A stretch of 51,252 nucleotides of DNA from an uncultured Cytophagaceae bacterium (lineage in GTDB: Bacteria > Bacteroidota > Bacteroidia > Cytophagales > Spirosomataceae), in assembly GCA_903933935.1 (NCBI GenBank), contig CAIZMB010000191.1, positions 1-51,252 on the forward strand, read 5' to 3'. The position numbers and the translations under genes are program-made. Shown one piece after another: positions 25,950 through 35,506 of the stretch. The first letter of the stretch is position 1, and every line of letters begins with the position of its first letter. The notes under the pieces are model-generated. The model was not told the origin of the DNA, searched no databases, and saw only the letters and a list, made by a program, of their open reading frames with translations.

Positions 25950-27029
25950 ATGAATTACCTAATAGGTCTTTTAGCCATAGTATTCTTTTTCTTAGCGGTT
26001 TCCGTTATTGCTAAGAGTGTCAAATTAAATAATAAGTTGAGTGGCACGGAGGATGAAGATTCTACCGTTGACAATTTCAACAATGCGAATGGCATAGCAA
26101 TGCTCATTTTTTGGCTTTTGTTTGTTATTTTGGGATCATGGTCATTTATGAATGCTAGACCCGATTTTTTACCTATCGCTGCATCTGAGCACGGGGTTAA
26201 AACAGATAACATGTTTTGGTCGTCTATGGCCGTTGTTACTTTTGCGTTCTTTATTAGCAATACCTTGTTATTTTATTTCGCTTTTAAATATCGATTTAAC
26301 AAAAACAGAAAGGCGACATTTTATCCGGTCAACCATAAATTGGAGTTGATATGGACGGTTATTCCTGCGATTGTTATGGCGGTCTTAGTATTTACGGGTT
26401 GGAGAACTTGGAGGGATATCACATCTCAAGCACCAAGCAATGCAGCTGTAATTGAGCTTACAGGTCACCAATTTGGCTGGTTTGTCAGATATGCTGGAGT
26501 TGAAGATGGAGAATTGGGGAATGTGAATTATAAATTAATTGATGATACCAACAGTTTGGGAATAGATTTTACGGATAAGAATTCATTTGATGATTTTACA
26601 GCGACGGAATTGCACTTGCCTAAAGGCCAACCGGTTCTTTTGAAAATCAGAGCACAAGATGTTTTACATTCTGTTTATTTGCCTTTTCACCGTGTAAAAA
26701 TGGATGCAGTTCCTGGTATGCCGACAAAATTTTGGTTTGTTCCTACTATATCAACGGATGAAATGCGAGCTAAATTAGGTAAGCCTGATTTTAATTTTAA
26801 AGTAAACTGTACAGAGGTTTGTGGCCGTGGTCATTTTGGTATGTCGATCACTGTGTTTGTTGACGAGCCAGAAGATTACAAAAAATGGGTGGCAGAACAA
26901 AAGCCATTCCTAGCTACAAATCCAGCTTATTTAGATAAAGTACCGACTAATTTAAAAGCAAAAGCTAGTAAATATATTCCCATTGAACCCATCGCAACAG
27001 ATAGCACTGAGGCGGTAAGTGTTAATTAA
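25950..27029 (+). CDS. coxB: Cytochrome c oxidase subunit II
   Basis: 359 residues: two to three N-terminal transmembrane helices and a periplasmic cupredoxin domain with the Cu-A site (HSVYLPFHRVKMD, then CTEVCGRGHFGM near 285-297: Cys, Cys, His, Met all present). It accepts electrons from the cytochrome c domains of the Act complex. No fused heme domain is seen in this subunit; the cytochrome c that would make it caa3-like is in ActA/ActE. Directly upstream of coxA. Confidence 0.96.
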   Translation: MNYLIGLLAIVFFFLAVSVIAKSVKLNNKLSGTEDEDSTVDNFNNANGIAMLIFWLLFVILGSWSFMNARPDFLPIAASEHGVKTDNMFWSSMAVVTFAFFISNTLLFYFAFKYRFNKNRKATFYPVNHKLELIWTVIPAIVMAVLVFTGWRTWRDITSQAPSNAAVIELTGHQFGWFVRYAGVEDGELGNVNYKLIDDTNSLGIDFTDKNSFDDFTATELHLPKGQPVLLKIRAQDVLHSVYLPFHRVKMDAVPGMPTKFWFVPTISTDEMRAKLGKPDFNFKVNCTEVCGRGHFGMSITVFVDEPEDYKKWVAEQKPFLATNPAYLDKVPTNLKAKASKYIPIEPIATDSTEAVSVN

Positions 27030-27060
27030 TCAATAAAGAAATAAGAAAAATTTAATATAT

Positions 27061-28953
27061 ATGTCAACAGCCATATCCACAGCCGAAGAAGTTCACACAC
27101 ACGACCACGATCACGATCATGAGCATCATGAATTAGGATTTATTCGTACGTACATCTTTTCAGAAGATCACAAGACTATTGCCAAGCAATACTTAATATC
27201 TGGTATCTTATGGGCATTTCTTGGCGGATCCCTTTCCATTTTATTTAGACTCCAATTAGGATTTCCTGAAATGTCGATGGAATGGTTAAGGCCTTTATTA
27301 GGTGGTTGGATCGACGACTCTGGTAAACTGGATAAGGAATTTTATTTAGCGATGGTGACCATGCATGGAACCATCATGGTATTCTTTGTATTGACAGCAG
27401 GTTTGTCAGGAACCTTCTCAAATTTCTTAATTCCGCTTCAAGTAGGAGCTCGTGATATGGCATCTGGGTTTATCAATATGTTATCTTATTGGTTTTTCTT
27501 CTTGTCTTCAGTCATTATGTTCTCATCCCTATTCATTGAAACAGGCCCTGCTTCAGGTGGATGGGTAATCTATCCTCCCTTAAGTGCATTACCTCAAGCG
27601 ATGCCAGGTTCAGGATTAGGTATGACATTATGGTTGACCAGTATGACCTTCTTTATTGTTTCGTCTTTAATGGGAGGTATCAATTACATCTGTACGATCA
27701 TTAATTTACGTACGCGAGGAATGACATTTACACGTATGCCATTAACCATTTGGTCTTTCTTCTTTACGGCTGTTTTGGGATTATTGTCTTTCCCAGTTTT
27801 ATTGTCAGCTGCCTTATTATTGATTTTTGACCGTTCATTTGGAACCTCATTCTACTTGTCTGAAATATACATTCAAGGCCAGGCATTACCAAACGTAGGT
27901 GGTTCGGCTATTTTATACCAACATTTATTTTGGTTCTTAGGACACCCAGAGGTATATATCGTTTTACTTCCTGCCTTAGGAATGACTTCAGAAATTATCG
28001 CGACGAATTCTCGTAAACCAATTTTTGGTTACAGAGCTATGATTGGTTCAATGATGGGAATTACCGCGTTAGCCTTTATCGTTTGGGCGCATCACATGTT
28101 CGTGACCGGTATGAATCCATTCCTTGGATCTGTATTTATGTTCCTAACCTTAATTATTGCGGTGCCTTCTGCCGTTAAAGCCTTTAATTACATCACCACA
28201 TTATGGAAAGGTAATTTAGTATTTACTCCAGCGATGTTGTTCTCCATAGGTCTTGTATCCTTGTTTATATCAGGAGGAGTAACAGGCATCATTTTAGGAA
28301 ACTCAGCATTGGATATAAATTTACATGATACCTATTTCGTAGTAGCTCACTTCCACTTAGTAATGGGAGCGGCATCATTCTTTGGATTGATGGCTGGAGT
28401 ATATCATTGGTTCCCTAAAATGTTTGGGCGCATGATGAATAAGTCATTAGGATATATTCACTTCTGGTTCACATTTGTAGGTGTTTATATGGTCTTTTTC
28501 CCAATGCATTATATTGGAATCGCAGGTTTCCCACGTAGATATTATACATTTACTGCTTTAGGAAATGATAGTATGGCGGCATTTACTGATATGAATATGT
28601 TTATCTCAATTGCTGCAATCATCACATTCAGTGCTCAAGCAATTTTTGCTTGGAATTTCTTTTATTCAATATTCAAAGGTAAAATCGCTCCGGCTAATCC
28701 TTGGAATTCAAATACATTGGAGTGGACGACGCCTATTAATCCTGAGCACGGCAACTGGCCAGGAGAAATTCCAGCGGTGTATCGTTGGCCTTATGATTAC
28801 AGCAAACCGGGTGCTCCAGAGGATTTTATTCCTCAAAATGTACCGCATTCAGCTACACTTGAATCAAACCTACCTGAGGAAAATGCTGAAATAGCTCGTG
28901 AAAAAGATATTGAAGGTTTATTAGGTGCTCAGAACGAGAGTTATACCCATTAA
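27061..28953 (+). CDS. coxA: Cytochrome c oxidase subunit I
   Basis: 630 residues, twelve or more helices, heme-copper oxidase. Heme a His in VTMHGTIMV; Cu-B ligands in LGHPEVYI and WAHHMFVTG, with the HPEVY cross-linked Tyr; heme ligands in VVAHFHLVMG. It is an A-type enzyme by the HPEVY motif. The extreme N-terminus has an unusual run of His and Asp (HTHDHDHDHEHHE) before the first helix. Followed by a strong terminator. Confidence 0.97.
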   Translation: MSTAISTAEEVHTHDHDHDHEHHELGFIRTYIFSEDHKTIAKQYLISGILWAFLGGSLSILFRLQLGFPEMSMEWLRPLLGGWIDDSGKLDKEFYLAMVTMHGTIMVFFVLTAGLSGTFSNFLIPLQVGARDMASGFINMLSYWFFFLSSVIMFSSLFIETGPASGGWVIYPPLSALPQAMPGSGLGMTLWLTSMTFFIVSSLMGGINYICTIINLRTRGMTFTRMPLTIWSFFFTAVLGLLSFPVLLSAALLLIFDRSFGTSFYLSEIYIQGQALPNVGGSAILYQHLFWFLGHPEVYIVLLPALGMTSEIIATNSRKPIFGYRAMIGSMMGITALAFIVWAHHMFVTGMNPFLGSVFMFLTLIIAVPSAVKAFNYITTLWKGNLVFTPAMLFSIGLVSLFISGGVTGIILGNSALDINLHDTYFVVAHFHLVMGAASFFGLMAGVYHWFPKMFGRMMNKSLGYIHFWFTFVGVYMVFFPMHYIGIAGFPRRYYTFTALGNDSMAAFTDMNMFISIAAIITFSAQAIFAWNFFYSIFKGKIAPANPWNSNTLEWTTPINPEHGNWPGEIPAVYRWPYDYSKPGAPEDFIPQNVPHSATLESNLPEENAEIAREKDIEGLLGAQNESYTH

Positions 28954-28970
28954 TAAAATCTCATTCATAC

Positions 28971-29010
28971 AAGATGCATCGAAATGATTATCATTTGGAT
29001 GCATCTTTTT
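28971..29010 (+). terminator. Intrinsic terminator between coxA and ctaA
   Basis: AAGATGCATC (28971-28980) pairs with GATGCATCTT (28998-29007); an inner AAATGA/TCATTT stem extends it, and a run of T follows. It would separate the structural act-cox genes from the assembly genes. Confidence 0.85.
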
Positions 29011-29026
29011 TTTTATCCTTGTCGAC

Positions 29027-29923
29027 GTGTTTAGAACATTTGGAATAATTTCCTTAGTTAGTATTTACTTGCTTATTTTGGCGGGTGGAATCGTGCGCAG
29101 TACAGGATCAGGAATGGGTTGCCCCGACTGGCCAAAATGCTTTGGAAGGATGATTCCACCCACTCAGGCTTCCGAGTTGCCATTCAATTACCAAGAAATT
29201 TACAAAGAGAAATTGCACGGCCAAGTACTATTTAATCCTACCAAAACATGGATCGAATATTTAAATAGACTATTAGGTGCATTAACAGGTGTATTCGTGG
29301 TCATCACCACATTTTTGGCTTTCAAAGAAAGTAAAAAAATATTTTGGTACACCTTGGCCGCGCTAATTTTAGTCATCCTAAATGCTATCCTAGGAAAATA
29401 TGTGGTTGATTCATTTCTATTACCTGGCGTGGTTACCGCGCACATGCTGTTGTCGATCGGTGTTATTTATTTTTTAATTAAAGCCTTAAACATTCATTCC
29501 ATTTCAGAAGTTTATATCCTAGAAAACCGCCAGTGGATAATGATCAATTTATGCATTGTGTTTCTTCAAATATTATTAGGGACTCAAGTGAGGGAAAACG
29601 TGGATCATGTTATTTTGGAGTTGGGTGAATCGGCTAAATCAGAGTGGATAGGCCAATTGGGTATTATGTTTATATCGCACAGAACATTCTCATGGTTCTT
29701 AATGCTAAGTCACTTCATACTTTGGAATAAACTTAAAGACTCAACTTTACAACGCTATCGGCATGGGATGATGGCATTAATTGGCATTTCTTTTTTAACG
29801 GGAATTCTGATGGCCTATTTTGCATTTCCGTTAGGAAGTCAGGCCATTCATTTATTTATTTCGCTGGTGTTAATTGGCCTACATATGAACAATTACATCA
29901 GAACCAAGTCCATTCATGTCTAA
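29027..29923 (+). CDS. ctaA: Heme A synthase (COX15/CtaA family)
   Basis: 298 residues with eight helices, converting heme O to heme A for the oxidase. Signature: GGIVRSTGSGMGCPDWPKCFG and paired His (ARFT-like LNRLLGALTG, TAHMLLSIG, HRTFSW, QAIHLFISL). The start is a GTG at 29027, 74 bases after coxA and only a few bases past a weak TATCCTTG at 29014-29021. It overlaps ctaB by eight bases. Confidence 0.93.
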   Translation: MFRTFGIISLVSIYLLILAGGIVRSTGSGMGCPDWPKCFGRMIPPTQASELPFNYQEIYKEKLHGQVLFNPTKTWIEYLNRLLGALTGVFVVITTFLAFKESKKIFWYTLAALILVILNAILGKYVVDSFLLPGVVTAHMLLSIGVIYFLIKALNIHSISEVYILENRQWIMINLCIVFLQILLGTQVRENVDHVILELGESAKSEWIGQLGIMFISHRTFSWFLMLSHFILWNKLKDSTLQRYRHGMMALIGISFLTGILMAYFAFPLGSQAIHLFISLVLIGLHMNNYIRTKSIHV

Positions 29924-30764
29924 CATCAAGCCCTATATTGCCCTATTAAAATCAAGGCTCTCGATAACCGTAGCCTTCTCAGGTACTTTTGGGTATATAT
30001 TAGCTCCGATTAAGCATGAGCCTTTAGGCATAATTTTAATTTCATTAGCAGGCTTTTTATTAACTGGCGCGGCCAATATCGTCAATCAGTTGAAGGAAAT
30101 TCCTTATGATAAATTGATGAAGCGCACAGCTAATCGGCCTTTGCCTACTGAAACTTTAAATTCGAAACAAGCTTCCATTTTTGGCTACATATTAGTCGCA
30201 GCAGCCTTGTCACTCCTCTTTTATTTTTCGTGGAAATCAGCTGCATTGGGATTCCTTTCCTATCTATTATATGGATATGTGTACACTCCATTAAAAAGGG
30301 TTGGCCCTATTTCGGTATTTGTGGGCGCATTCCCAGGCGCATTTCCTCCGATGATCGGTTGGGTTGCTGCCACGGGACATTTTGGCTGGGAGCCAGGTAT
30401 ATTATTTGCTATTCAATTTTTCTGGCAATTTCCTCATTTTTGGGCGATTGCTTGGGTTGCTGACGAAGATTATCAAAGAGCTGGATTTAAAATGTTGCCA
30501 AATGATGGGAAGAAAGATATAAAAACTGCTTTTACCATTATGATTTACACCTTGTTTTTAGTGCCTTTAGGTTTTATCCCCTATTTGCTACACATGGCCG
30601 GAATAACTTCAGCGATCATTACCGTGATAGCTGGAACTTTATTTTTATGCCAGACCTTTTATTTAATGATGCGACCAACAGACAAAGCCGCCAGGTGGAT
30701 GATGTTTGGTTCTTTTTTATATTTAATTATTATTCAAATTGCCTTAATTCTTGATAAAATTTAA
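29916..30764 (+). CDS. ctaB: Protoheme IX farnesyltransferase
   Basis: 282 residues, UbiA-family prenyltransferase making heme O from protoheme. The two Asp-rich sites are represented by NIVNQLKEIPYDKLMKRTANRPLPT (first) and WVADEDYQRAGFKMLP (second). About eight helices. It provides the substrate for CtaA. Start overlaps ctaA. Confidence 0.94.
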   Translation: MSNIKPYIALLKSRLSITVAFSGTFGYILAPIKHEPLGIILISLAGFLLTGAANIVNQLKEIPYDKLMKRTANRPLPTETLNSKQASIFGYILVAAALSLLFYFSWKSAALGFLSYLLYGYVYTPLKRVGPISVFVGAFPGAFPPMIGWVAATGHFGWEPGILFAIQFFWQFPHFWAIAWVADEDYQRAGFKMLPNDGKKDIKTAFTIMIYTLFLVPLGFIPYLLHMAGITSAIITVIAGTLFLCQTFYLMMRPTDKAARWMMFGSFLYLIIIQIALILDKI

Positions 30765-30767
30765 CAC

Positions 30768-31346
30768 ATGAACACTGAAAAAATGACCCTTGAACCTGCT
30801 GAAACTAGGTCGATTAATCCCAAGGTATTTACCATGTGGTTATTCATTGTTTCTATTTTAATGCTATTTGCTGCATTCACTAGTGCATACCTTGTCCGTA
30901 AGGCAGAAGGCAATTGGGTAGAATTCAAATTGCCTGCGCTATTTAGTTACAGTACTGTTGTTTTACTTTTAAGTAGCATAAGTATGCATTTTGCATTAAT
31001 TTCAGCAAAAAAAGACCAATTTAATGCCCTTCGAATAAGTATTTCTATTACTTTTGTACTCGGATTGTTGTTTTTAATCATGCAATTTTACGGTTGGATC
31101 CAATTAGTGGAAATGAACGTATTTTTTGTGGGCAATCCGTCGGGATCATTCGTGTATGTATTTTCTGGTTTACATGGTTTACACCTTGTTTCTGGACTAA
31201 TCGTTTTGACATTTGCGCTAGTCGCAGCATTTCGATTTAAAATAAATGCAAAGTCGTTGACCCAAATTAAAATTTGTTCCACATATTGGCATTTTTTAGA
31301 TGCATTGTGGCTTTATTTATTTGTATTTTTATTGATTAACAATTAA
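30768..31346 (+). CDS. Cytochrome c oxidase subunit III family protein (short paralogue)
   Basis: 192 residues, five transmembrane helices, heme-copper oxidase subunit III family (MWLFIVSILMLFAAFTSAYLV, then GLHGLHLVSGLIVL and YWHFLDALWLYLF). Begins three bases after ctaB. It is one of two consecutive subunit III-like genes; the other (31357) is longer. Confidence 0.9.
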   Translation: MNTEKMTLEPAETRSINPKVFTMWLFIVSILMLFAAFTSAYLVRKAEGNWVEFKLPALFSYSTVVLLLSSISMHFALISAKKDQFNALRISISITFVLGLLFLIMQFYGWIQLVEMNVFFVGNPSGSFVYVFSGLHGLHLVSGLIVLTFALVAAFRFKINAKSLTQIKICSTYWHFLDALWLYLFVFLLINN

Positions 31347-31356
31347 GCTATTATCT

Positions 31357-32124
31357 ATGTCAGTTGCTCACGCTGCCCCTGCCGTTCCGGAAAAATTATC
31401 ATGGTTAGGTGGTTCTGAACCACTTAAAGCTAGTTATGGAAAACTAATGATGTGGTTTTTCTTACTATCTGATACATTTACATTCTCGGCCCTTTTGGTT
31501 ACTTATGGTATGATTCGTTTCAGCCAACCTGCTTGGAAGGGAACGCCAGAAGATTTTTATTTTTCTACGACACACTGGCCTATTCCAGAAAAGGTATTTG
31601 AGGCGGTTCCATTTTTGCATGGAATATCGTTGCCACTCGTTTTCGTTGGTATAATGACTTTTATTTTGATTGCATCTTCTGTTACGATGGTATTGGCCGT
31701 TGAAGCTGGTCACCGTGGTGATAAAAAAGATGTAGAAAAATGGATGTTGTGGACGATTGTCGGAGGATTTACATTCTTAGGTTCGCAAGCTTGGGAATGG
31801 GGGCACTTTATTCATGGACCTGAAGATTTATCATTTGCGGCTAAGCAATTAGTGGATGGGGTCATGACACCTATTGAAGGCGCAAACTTAGTTCGTAATC
31901 CGTATGGACCACCTGCATTTGCAGATTTATTTTTCTTTATCACTGGATTTCATGGTACACACGTATTTTCGGGTGTTATCTTAAATGTGCTTATATTTTT
32001 TAATGCGGCAACTGGAGTTTACCAAAGACGTGGACATTATGAAATGGTCGAAAAAGTAGGTCTATATTGGCACTTTGTTGACTTGGTTTGGGTATTTGTA
32101 TTTACATTTTTCTATTTAGTTTAA
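31357..32124 (+). CDS. coxC: Cytochrome c oxidase subunit III
   Basis: 255 residues, six or seven helices. GFHGTHVFSGVILN and YWHFVDLVWVFVFTFFYL are the subunit III hallmarks. An insert near residues 160-185 (HGPEDLSFAAKQLVDGVMTP) replaces a shorter loop of the first paralogue. It completes the oxidase core. Confidence 0.93.
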   Translation: MSVAHAAPAVPEKLSWLGGSEPLKASYGKLMMWFFLLSDTFTFSALLVTYGMIRFSQPAWKGTPEDFYFSTTHWPIPEKVFEAVPFLHGISLPLVFVGIMTFILIASSVTMVLAVEAGHRGDKKDVEKWMLWTIVGGFTFLGSQAWEWGHFIHGPEDLSFAAKQLVDGVMTPIEGANLVRNPYGPPAFADLFFFITGFHGTHVFSGVILNVLIFFNAATGVYQRRGHYEMVEKVGLYWHFVDLVWVFVFTFFYLV

Positions 32125-32142
32125 TTTAAAATTAATCATATT

Positions 32143-32457
32143 ATGGCTTCGCACGTTTCACACGAAACCTCAGAAAAAGAAATTCCAGCTCCACAAACGG
32201 CAGCTATTTGGAAAACTTTTTGGATACTTTTGGTCTTAACAGCCATAGAATTCGTTATAGCATTTACATTGCCCGCTAACACACTTCGTGTGGCTATTTT
32301 CTCAGGAATGACGATTGTTAAAGCATTTTATATCGTGGGAGAATTCATGCACCTTAAGCATGAGGTTAAGACATTGATATGGATGGTATTAATTCCAACA
32401 TTATTTGTCGTATGGCTTTTGGTGGCGTTAATGTATGAAGGTGGACACCTTTATTGA
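32143..32457 (+). CDS. Cytochrome c oxidase subunit IV family protein
   Basis: 104 residues with three transmembrane helices, a member of the prokaryotic subunit IV/CyoD-like group; EFMHLKHEVKTLIWMVLIPTLFVVWLL is typical. It supports assembly and stability of the Cu-B site in relatives. Follows coxC by 18 bases. Confidence 0.88.
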   Translation: MASHVSHETSEKEIPAPQTAAIWKTFWILLVLTAIEFVIAFTLPANTLRVAIFSGMTIVKAFYIVGEFMHLKHEVKTLIWMVLIPTLFVVWLLVALMYEGGHLY

Positions 32458-32484
32458 GTATAGATTTCAATTTTTTATTGGGTT

Positions 32485-33210
32485 ATGAATAAGAAGACAG
32501 GCATATTATTTATTGTATTAATACTGCCTGTCTTTATATATTTAGGTCTTAAGACCTGGGGTACTAATCATTTTACTCTTCCCCGCTATATTCCAGCCAT
32601 CGATTCTACCACCGGAGAAATCAAAATGGGCAAACGCCTAAATCCGCGTTGGGATGAATCAGAACTAGACACCATTTTTCAAACCATTCCGGCCTTCAAC
32701 CTAATCAACGAAAAAGGCCAAAACTTTTCCTCGTCGACTTTAAAAGGGAAAATTTATGTGGCAAGCTTTTTCTTTACCCGGTGTGGAACCATTTGTCCTA
32801 AAATCACAAGCCAATTATCTCGCGTTCAAGATACGTTCAACCAGGATCCAGATCTGAAATTGATCTCCATTTCCGTGGATCCGGCTTATGATCATCCTGA
32901 AAAACTTCAGGCTTATTCCAAAAGATTTGATGCCAATGAAGGTCAATGGACCTTTTTGACAGGGGAGAAAAAAACAATTTATCCGCTTATTTTAAACGGA
33001 TTTCATGTTCCATTAGCCGATGCGTCTGAATATGATGCGGCCATAAAAAATCCTGACGAAACATTTATCCACTCTGAAAGGTTAGTACTTGTAGATAAAG
33101 AAGGAGTTATCAGAGGATTTTATGTAGGTACAGATAAAAAAGAAGTAGACCGATTATTGGTTGAGATTAAAGTATTAAAAACGATTTATTCAAGCGAAAA
33201 AACATTATGA
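32485..33210 (+). CDS. SCO1/SenC family copper chaperone
   Basis: 241 residues with an N-terminal membrane anchor (about 5-24) and a thioredoxin-like domain. The copper site is complete: CGTICPK (CxxxC) near residue 98 and a distal His in IHSERLVLVD. SCO proteins load Cu-A of subunit II. Its last four bases overlap the next gene. Confidence 0.93.
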   Translation: MNKKTGILFIVLILPVFIYLGLKTWGTNHFTLPRYIPAIDSTTGEIKMGKRLNPRWDESELDTIFQTIPAFNLINEKGQNFSSSTLKGKIYVASFFFTRCGTICPKITSQLSRVQDTFNQDPDLKLISISVDPAYDHPEKLQAYSKRFDANEGQWTFLTGEKKTIYPLILNGFHVPLADASEYDAAIKNPDETFIHSERLVLVDKEGVIRGFYVGTDKKEVDRLLVEIKVLKTIYSSEKTL

Positions 33211-33746
33211 GCCAATTTGCCATCGAAAAAAATGCAAAAAATGACAAATTAATCAATTTGATTTCATTGGTTATTCCGATCGCTGTAGCTTTATTAATCG
33301 GAATTCAAACAAAATTACCTTTAGGAGCGTGGACCAAAATACTTCCACATGTGATCGGTTTGATTAATAGCACAACAGCTTTAAGTTTAATCATTGGCTT
33401 TATTGCCATAAAAAACAAAAACATTGCTGGCCATCGAAAAGCGATGGGAATCGCATTTGCCCAGGGTGGCCTATTCTTGATTTTGTATATATTATATCAC
33501 ATTTCTAACCCGTCGACTTCTTTTGGAGGTCAAGGATTAATAAGACCCATTTATTATACTTTACTTTTTAGCCATATTGGTTTGTCTATTGGCGTAGTTC
33601 GACTTGTATTGTTCGCGATATATCATGCGCTGAGTGGGGACATTGAATCTCACAAAAAAGCGGTTCGCTGGGCATTTCCTATTTGGCTTTATGTATCTCT
33701 TTCTGGAGTAGCTGTTTATTTTTTAATATCCCCTTATTATGTATAA
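33207..33746 (+). CDS. DUF420 membrane protein (CtaM-like)
   Basis: 179 residues, five helices, DUF420 family, which includes the Bacillus oxidase assembly factor CtaM. His pairs in the membrane (GHRKAMG, YHISN, SHIGLS and AIYHALSGD) fit a heme- or copper-related role. Overlaps sco by four bases and the next gene by eight. Confidence 0.85.
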   Translation: MSQFAIEKNAKNDKLINLISLVIPIAVALLIGIQTKLPLGAWTKILPHVIGLINSTTALSLIIGFIAIKNKNIAGHRKAMGIAFAQGGLFLILYILYHISNPSTSFGGQGLIRPIYYTLLFSHIGLSIGVVRLVLFAIYHALSGDIESHKKAVRWAFPIWLYVSLSGVAVYFLISPYYV

Positions 33747-34026
33747 GTCGCTTGTCATCTTATTGATTATTGGCCTAGTTATGGTTGGCATCGATGCCAA
33801 TGCACAATGTGCTATGTGCAGAACGACTATTGAAAGTACTATATCAAATGGGCGTTCCAATATCGCCACTGGATTAAATACGGGTATTTTATATTTATTG
33901 AGTGCCCCCTATTTAGCCGTAGCAGCGGTTGCATTTTTATGGTTTCGTCAAAGCAAGAAAGTGCAACAAGAACGAATTTCGAGATGGCAATTGCGCCAAA
34001 AGGTATCTCAATTATTAGGGAAATAA
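33739..34026 (+). CDS. Small CxxC membrane protein of oxidase cluster
   Basis: 95 residues: a signal peptide or anchor (1-23), a short periplasmic piece with CAMC (residues 24-27), and one helix (about 45-68) followed by a basic tail. It is encoded at the end of the oxidase assembly genes. The CxxC just past the signal peptide suggests a copper or thiol role, but I do not know a named family. Ends three bases before the convergent murI. Confidence 0.75.
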   Translation: MYKSLVILLIIGLVMVGIDANAQCAMCRTTIESTISNGRSNIATGLNTGILYLLSAPYLAVAAVAFLWFRQSKKVQQERISRWQLRQKVSQLLGK

Positions 34027-34028
34027 GA

Positions 34029-34835
34029 TCAATCCCAAATAGGATATTGAGTTAATTTAATCGTTTCTCCAAAGAAAATTTGAGTTGATTTTTCAAAAGA
34101 ATCCGTGTAGTCAGACACAAAAAACTGTCGGCCTGTCGATGCCCCTTCATTCAATAGATCCTCATCCTGTAAGATTCTTTTGATTTCATTGGCTACAATA
34201 AGAGAAGTATCGATAACTTCTACGGAACCTTGATAAAATTGATCAATCTGTTTTTTTATCAAGGGATAATGTGTGCAACCTAATATCAAACCATCAATGT
34301 TTTGTAAAACAGGCTGCAACAAATACTCTTTAATAATTTGCTCTGAAATCGTATGATTGAAAAAACCTTCCTCGATCATCGGGGCTAATAAAGGCGTAGC
34401 CAATGATTTAATATGTATATCCTTGCCCAAGGCCTCCGCTTTATGTGAATATATGCCTGAGTTAACGGTTTGCTTGGTACCAATTAACCCCAGCGTTTTA
34501 CCTGACCATTGCTGATCTAAAAATTGAATCACAGGATCGATTACGTTGACAACAATTGCTTTGGTTCCTACATAGGCTTTGACTAAATCATAAGCCGCCG
34601 CCGAAGCAGAATTACACGCGATTAGAATTAATTTGCAATTCTTTTCCAACAATAAATTGCAGATTTTCACCGAATAGGCTTGAATCGCTGTAGCAGATTT
34701 GTCGCCATAAGGAAGATGCGCAGTATCCCCAAAATAGATGATGGGTTCGTTGGGCATTAACTCAGTGATGGCATGAGCGAGGGTAAGTCCCCCGATTCCG
34801 CTATCAAAAATTCCGATGGGCGAGCTGTTTGGCAT
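34029..34835 (-). CDS. murI: Glutamate racemase
   Basis: About 268 residues from the ATG at 34835, which gives the usual start (SSPIGIFDSGIGGLTLAHAI); an in-frame start at 34892 adds a non-conserved tail. Makes D-glutamate for peptidoglycan. Both catalytic cysteines are present (IACNSASAA and LGCTHYPLI), as are the FGDTAHLPYG and TKQTVNSGIY segments. Confidence 0.96.
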   Translation of the reverse strand: MPNSSPIGIFDSGIGGLTLAHAITELMPNEPIIYFGDTAHLPYGDKSATAIQAYSVKICNLLLEKNCKLILIACNSASAAAYDLVKAYVGTKAIVVNVIDPVIQFLDQQWSGKTLGLIGTKQTVNSGIYSHKAEALGKDIHIKSLATPLLAPMIEEGFFNHTISEQIIKEYLLQPVLQNIDGLILGCTHYPLIKKQIDQFYQGSVEVIDTSLIVANEIKRILQDEDLLNEGASTGRQFFVSDYTDSFEKSTQIFFGETIKLTQYPIWD

Positions 34836-34915
34836 AGACAAAATATTGCGTACAAAGAACGTGAATTTGGAATTGTTTTCAAACCCGCGCAACCATTTCT
34901 ACAAAATGCCCATCT

Positions 34916-35506
34916 TTGTATTCGTATTCCAAAATTAGCCCATTGACACCTATTTTATCTTCCCAAACCATCGAGCGTGAATTAGTCCAAGCCTGCAAAA
35001 GGGGAGATCGAAAGGCTCAAGAGGCAGTATTTAAGCGCTTTGCTGGGAAAATGAATGCAATTTGCAAGCGATATTTAGGGGCAGGTCCATTGGCTGAAGA
35101 TGTATTGATGGAGGGATTCATGAAAGTCTTTACGAAGATTGACATGTTTCAAGAGCAAGGAAGTTTTGAGGGATGGGTACGAAGAATTATGGTCAATGAG
35201 GCCTTAATGGCCTTGCGTAAAGAAGGGAAGATGAAATTTCAGGAAACAGATTTTAGATTTGAAATAGGCCAGGCAGAAGATGCTTTTGCGAATTTACATA
35301 TAGAGGAACTGAATAAATTAATCGAAGAACTTCCAATAGGGTACAAAACCGTATTTAATTTATATGCGATTGAAGGGTATAATCATCAAGAAATAGCAGT
35401 GATGTTAGGGATTCAAGAGGGGACATCAAAATCCCAGTTATCGAGGGCCCGTGGCTTACTTCAACAAAAATTAAACGAATTACATAATGAAAAATCGATC
35501 AGATAA
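34916..35506 (+). CDS. ECF-type RNA polymerase sigma factor
   Basis: 196 residues with a TTG start. Sigma region 2 is AVFKRFAGKMNAICKRYLG, followed by DVLMEGFMKVFTKIDMFQ; region 4 is LPIGYKTVFNLYAIEGYNHQEIAVMLGIQEGTSKSQLSRARGLL-like, a clear helix-turn-helix. It is a sigma-70 family ECF type. The true start is uncertain, because no in-frame ATG precedes residue 46 and a CATCTTTG lies at 34911-34918. It overlaps the following gene by 20 bases, as is usual for sigma/anti-sigma pairs. Confidence 0.9.
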   Translation: MYSYSKISPLTPILSSQTIERELVQACKRGDRKAQEAVFKRFAGKMNAICKRYLGAGPLAEDVLMEGFMKVFTKIDMFQEQGSFEGWVRRIMVNEALMALRKEGKMKFQETDFRFEIGQAEDAFANLHIEELNKLIEELPIGYKTVFNLYAIEGYNHQEIAVMLGIQEGTSKSQLSRARGLLQQKLNELHNEKSIR

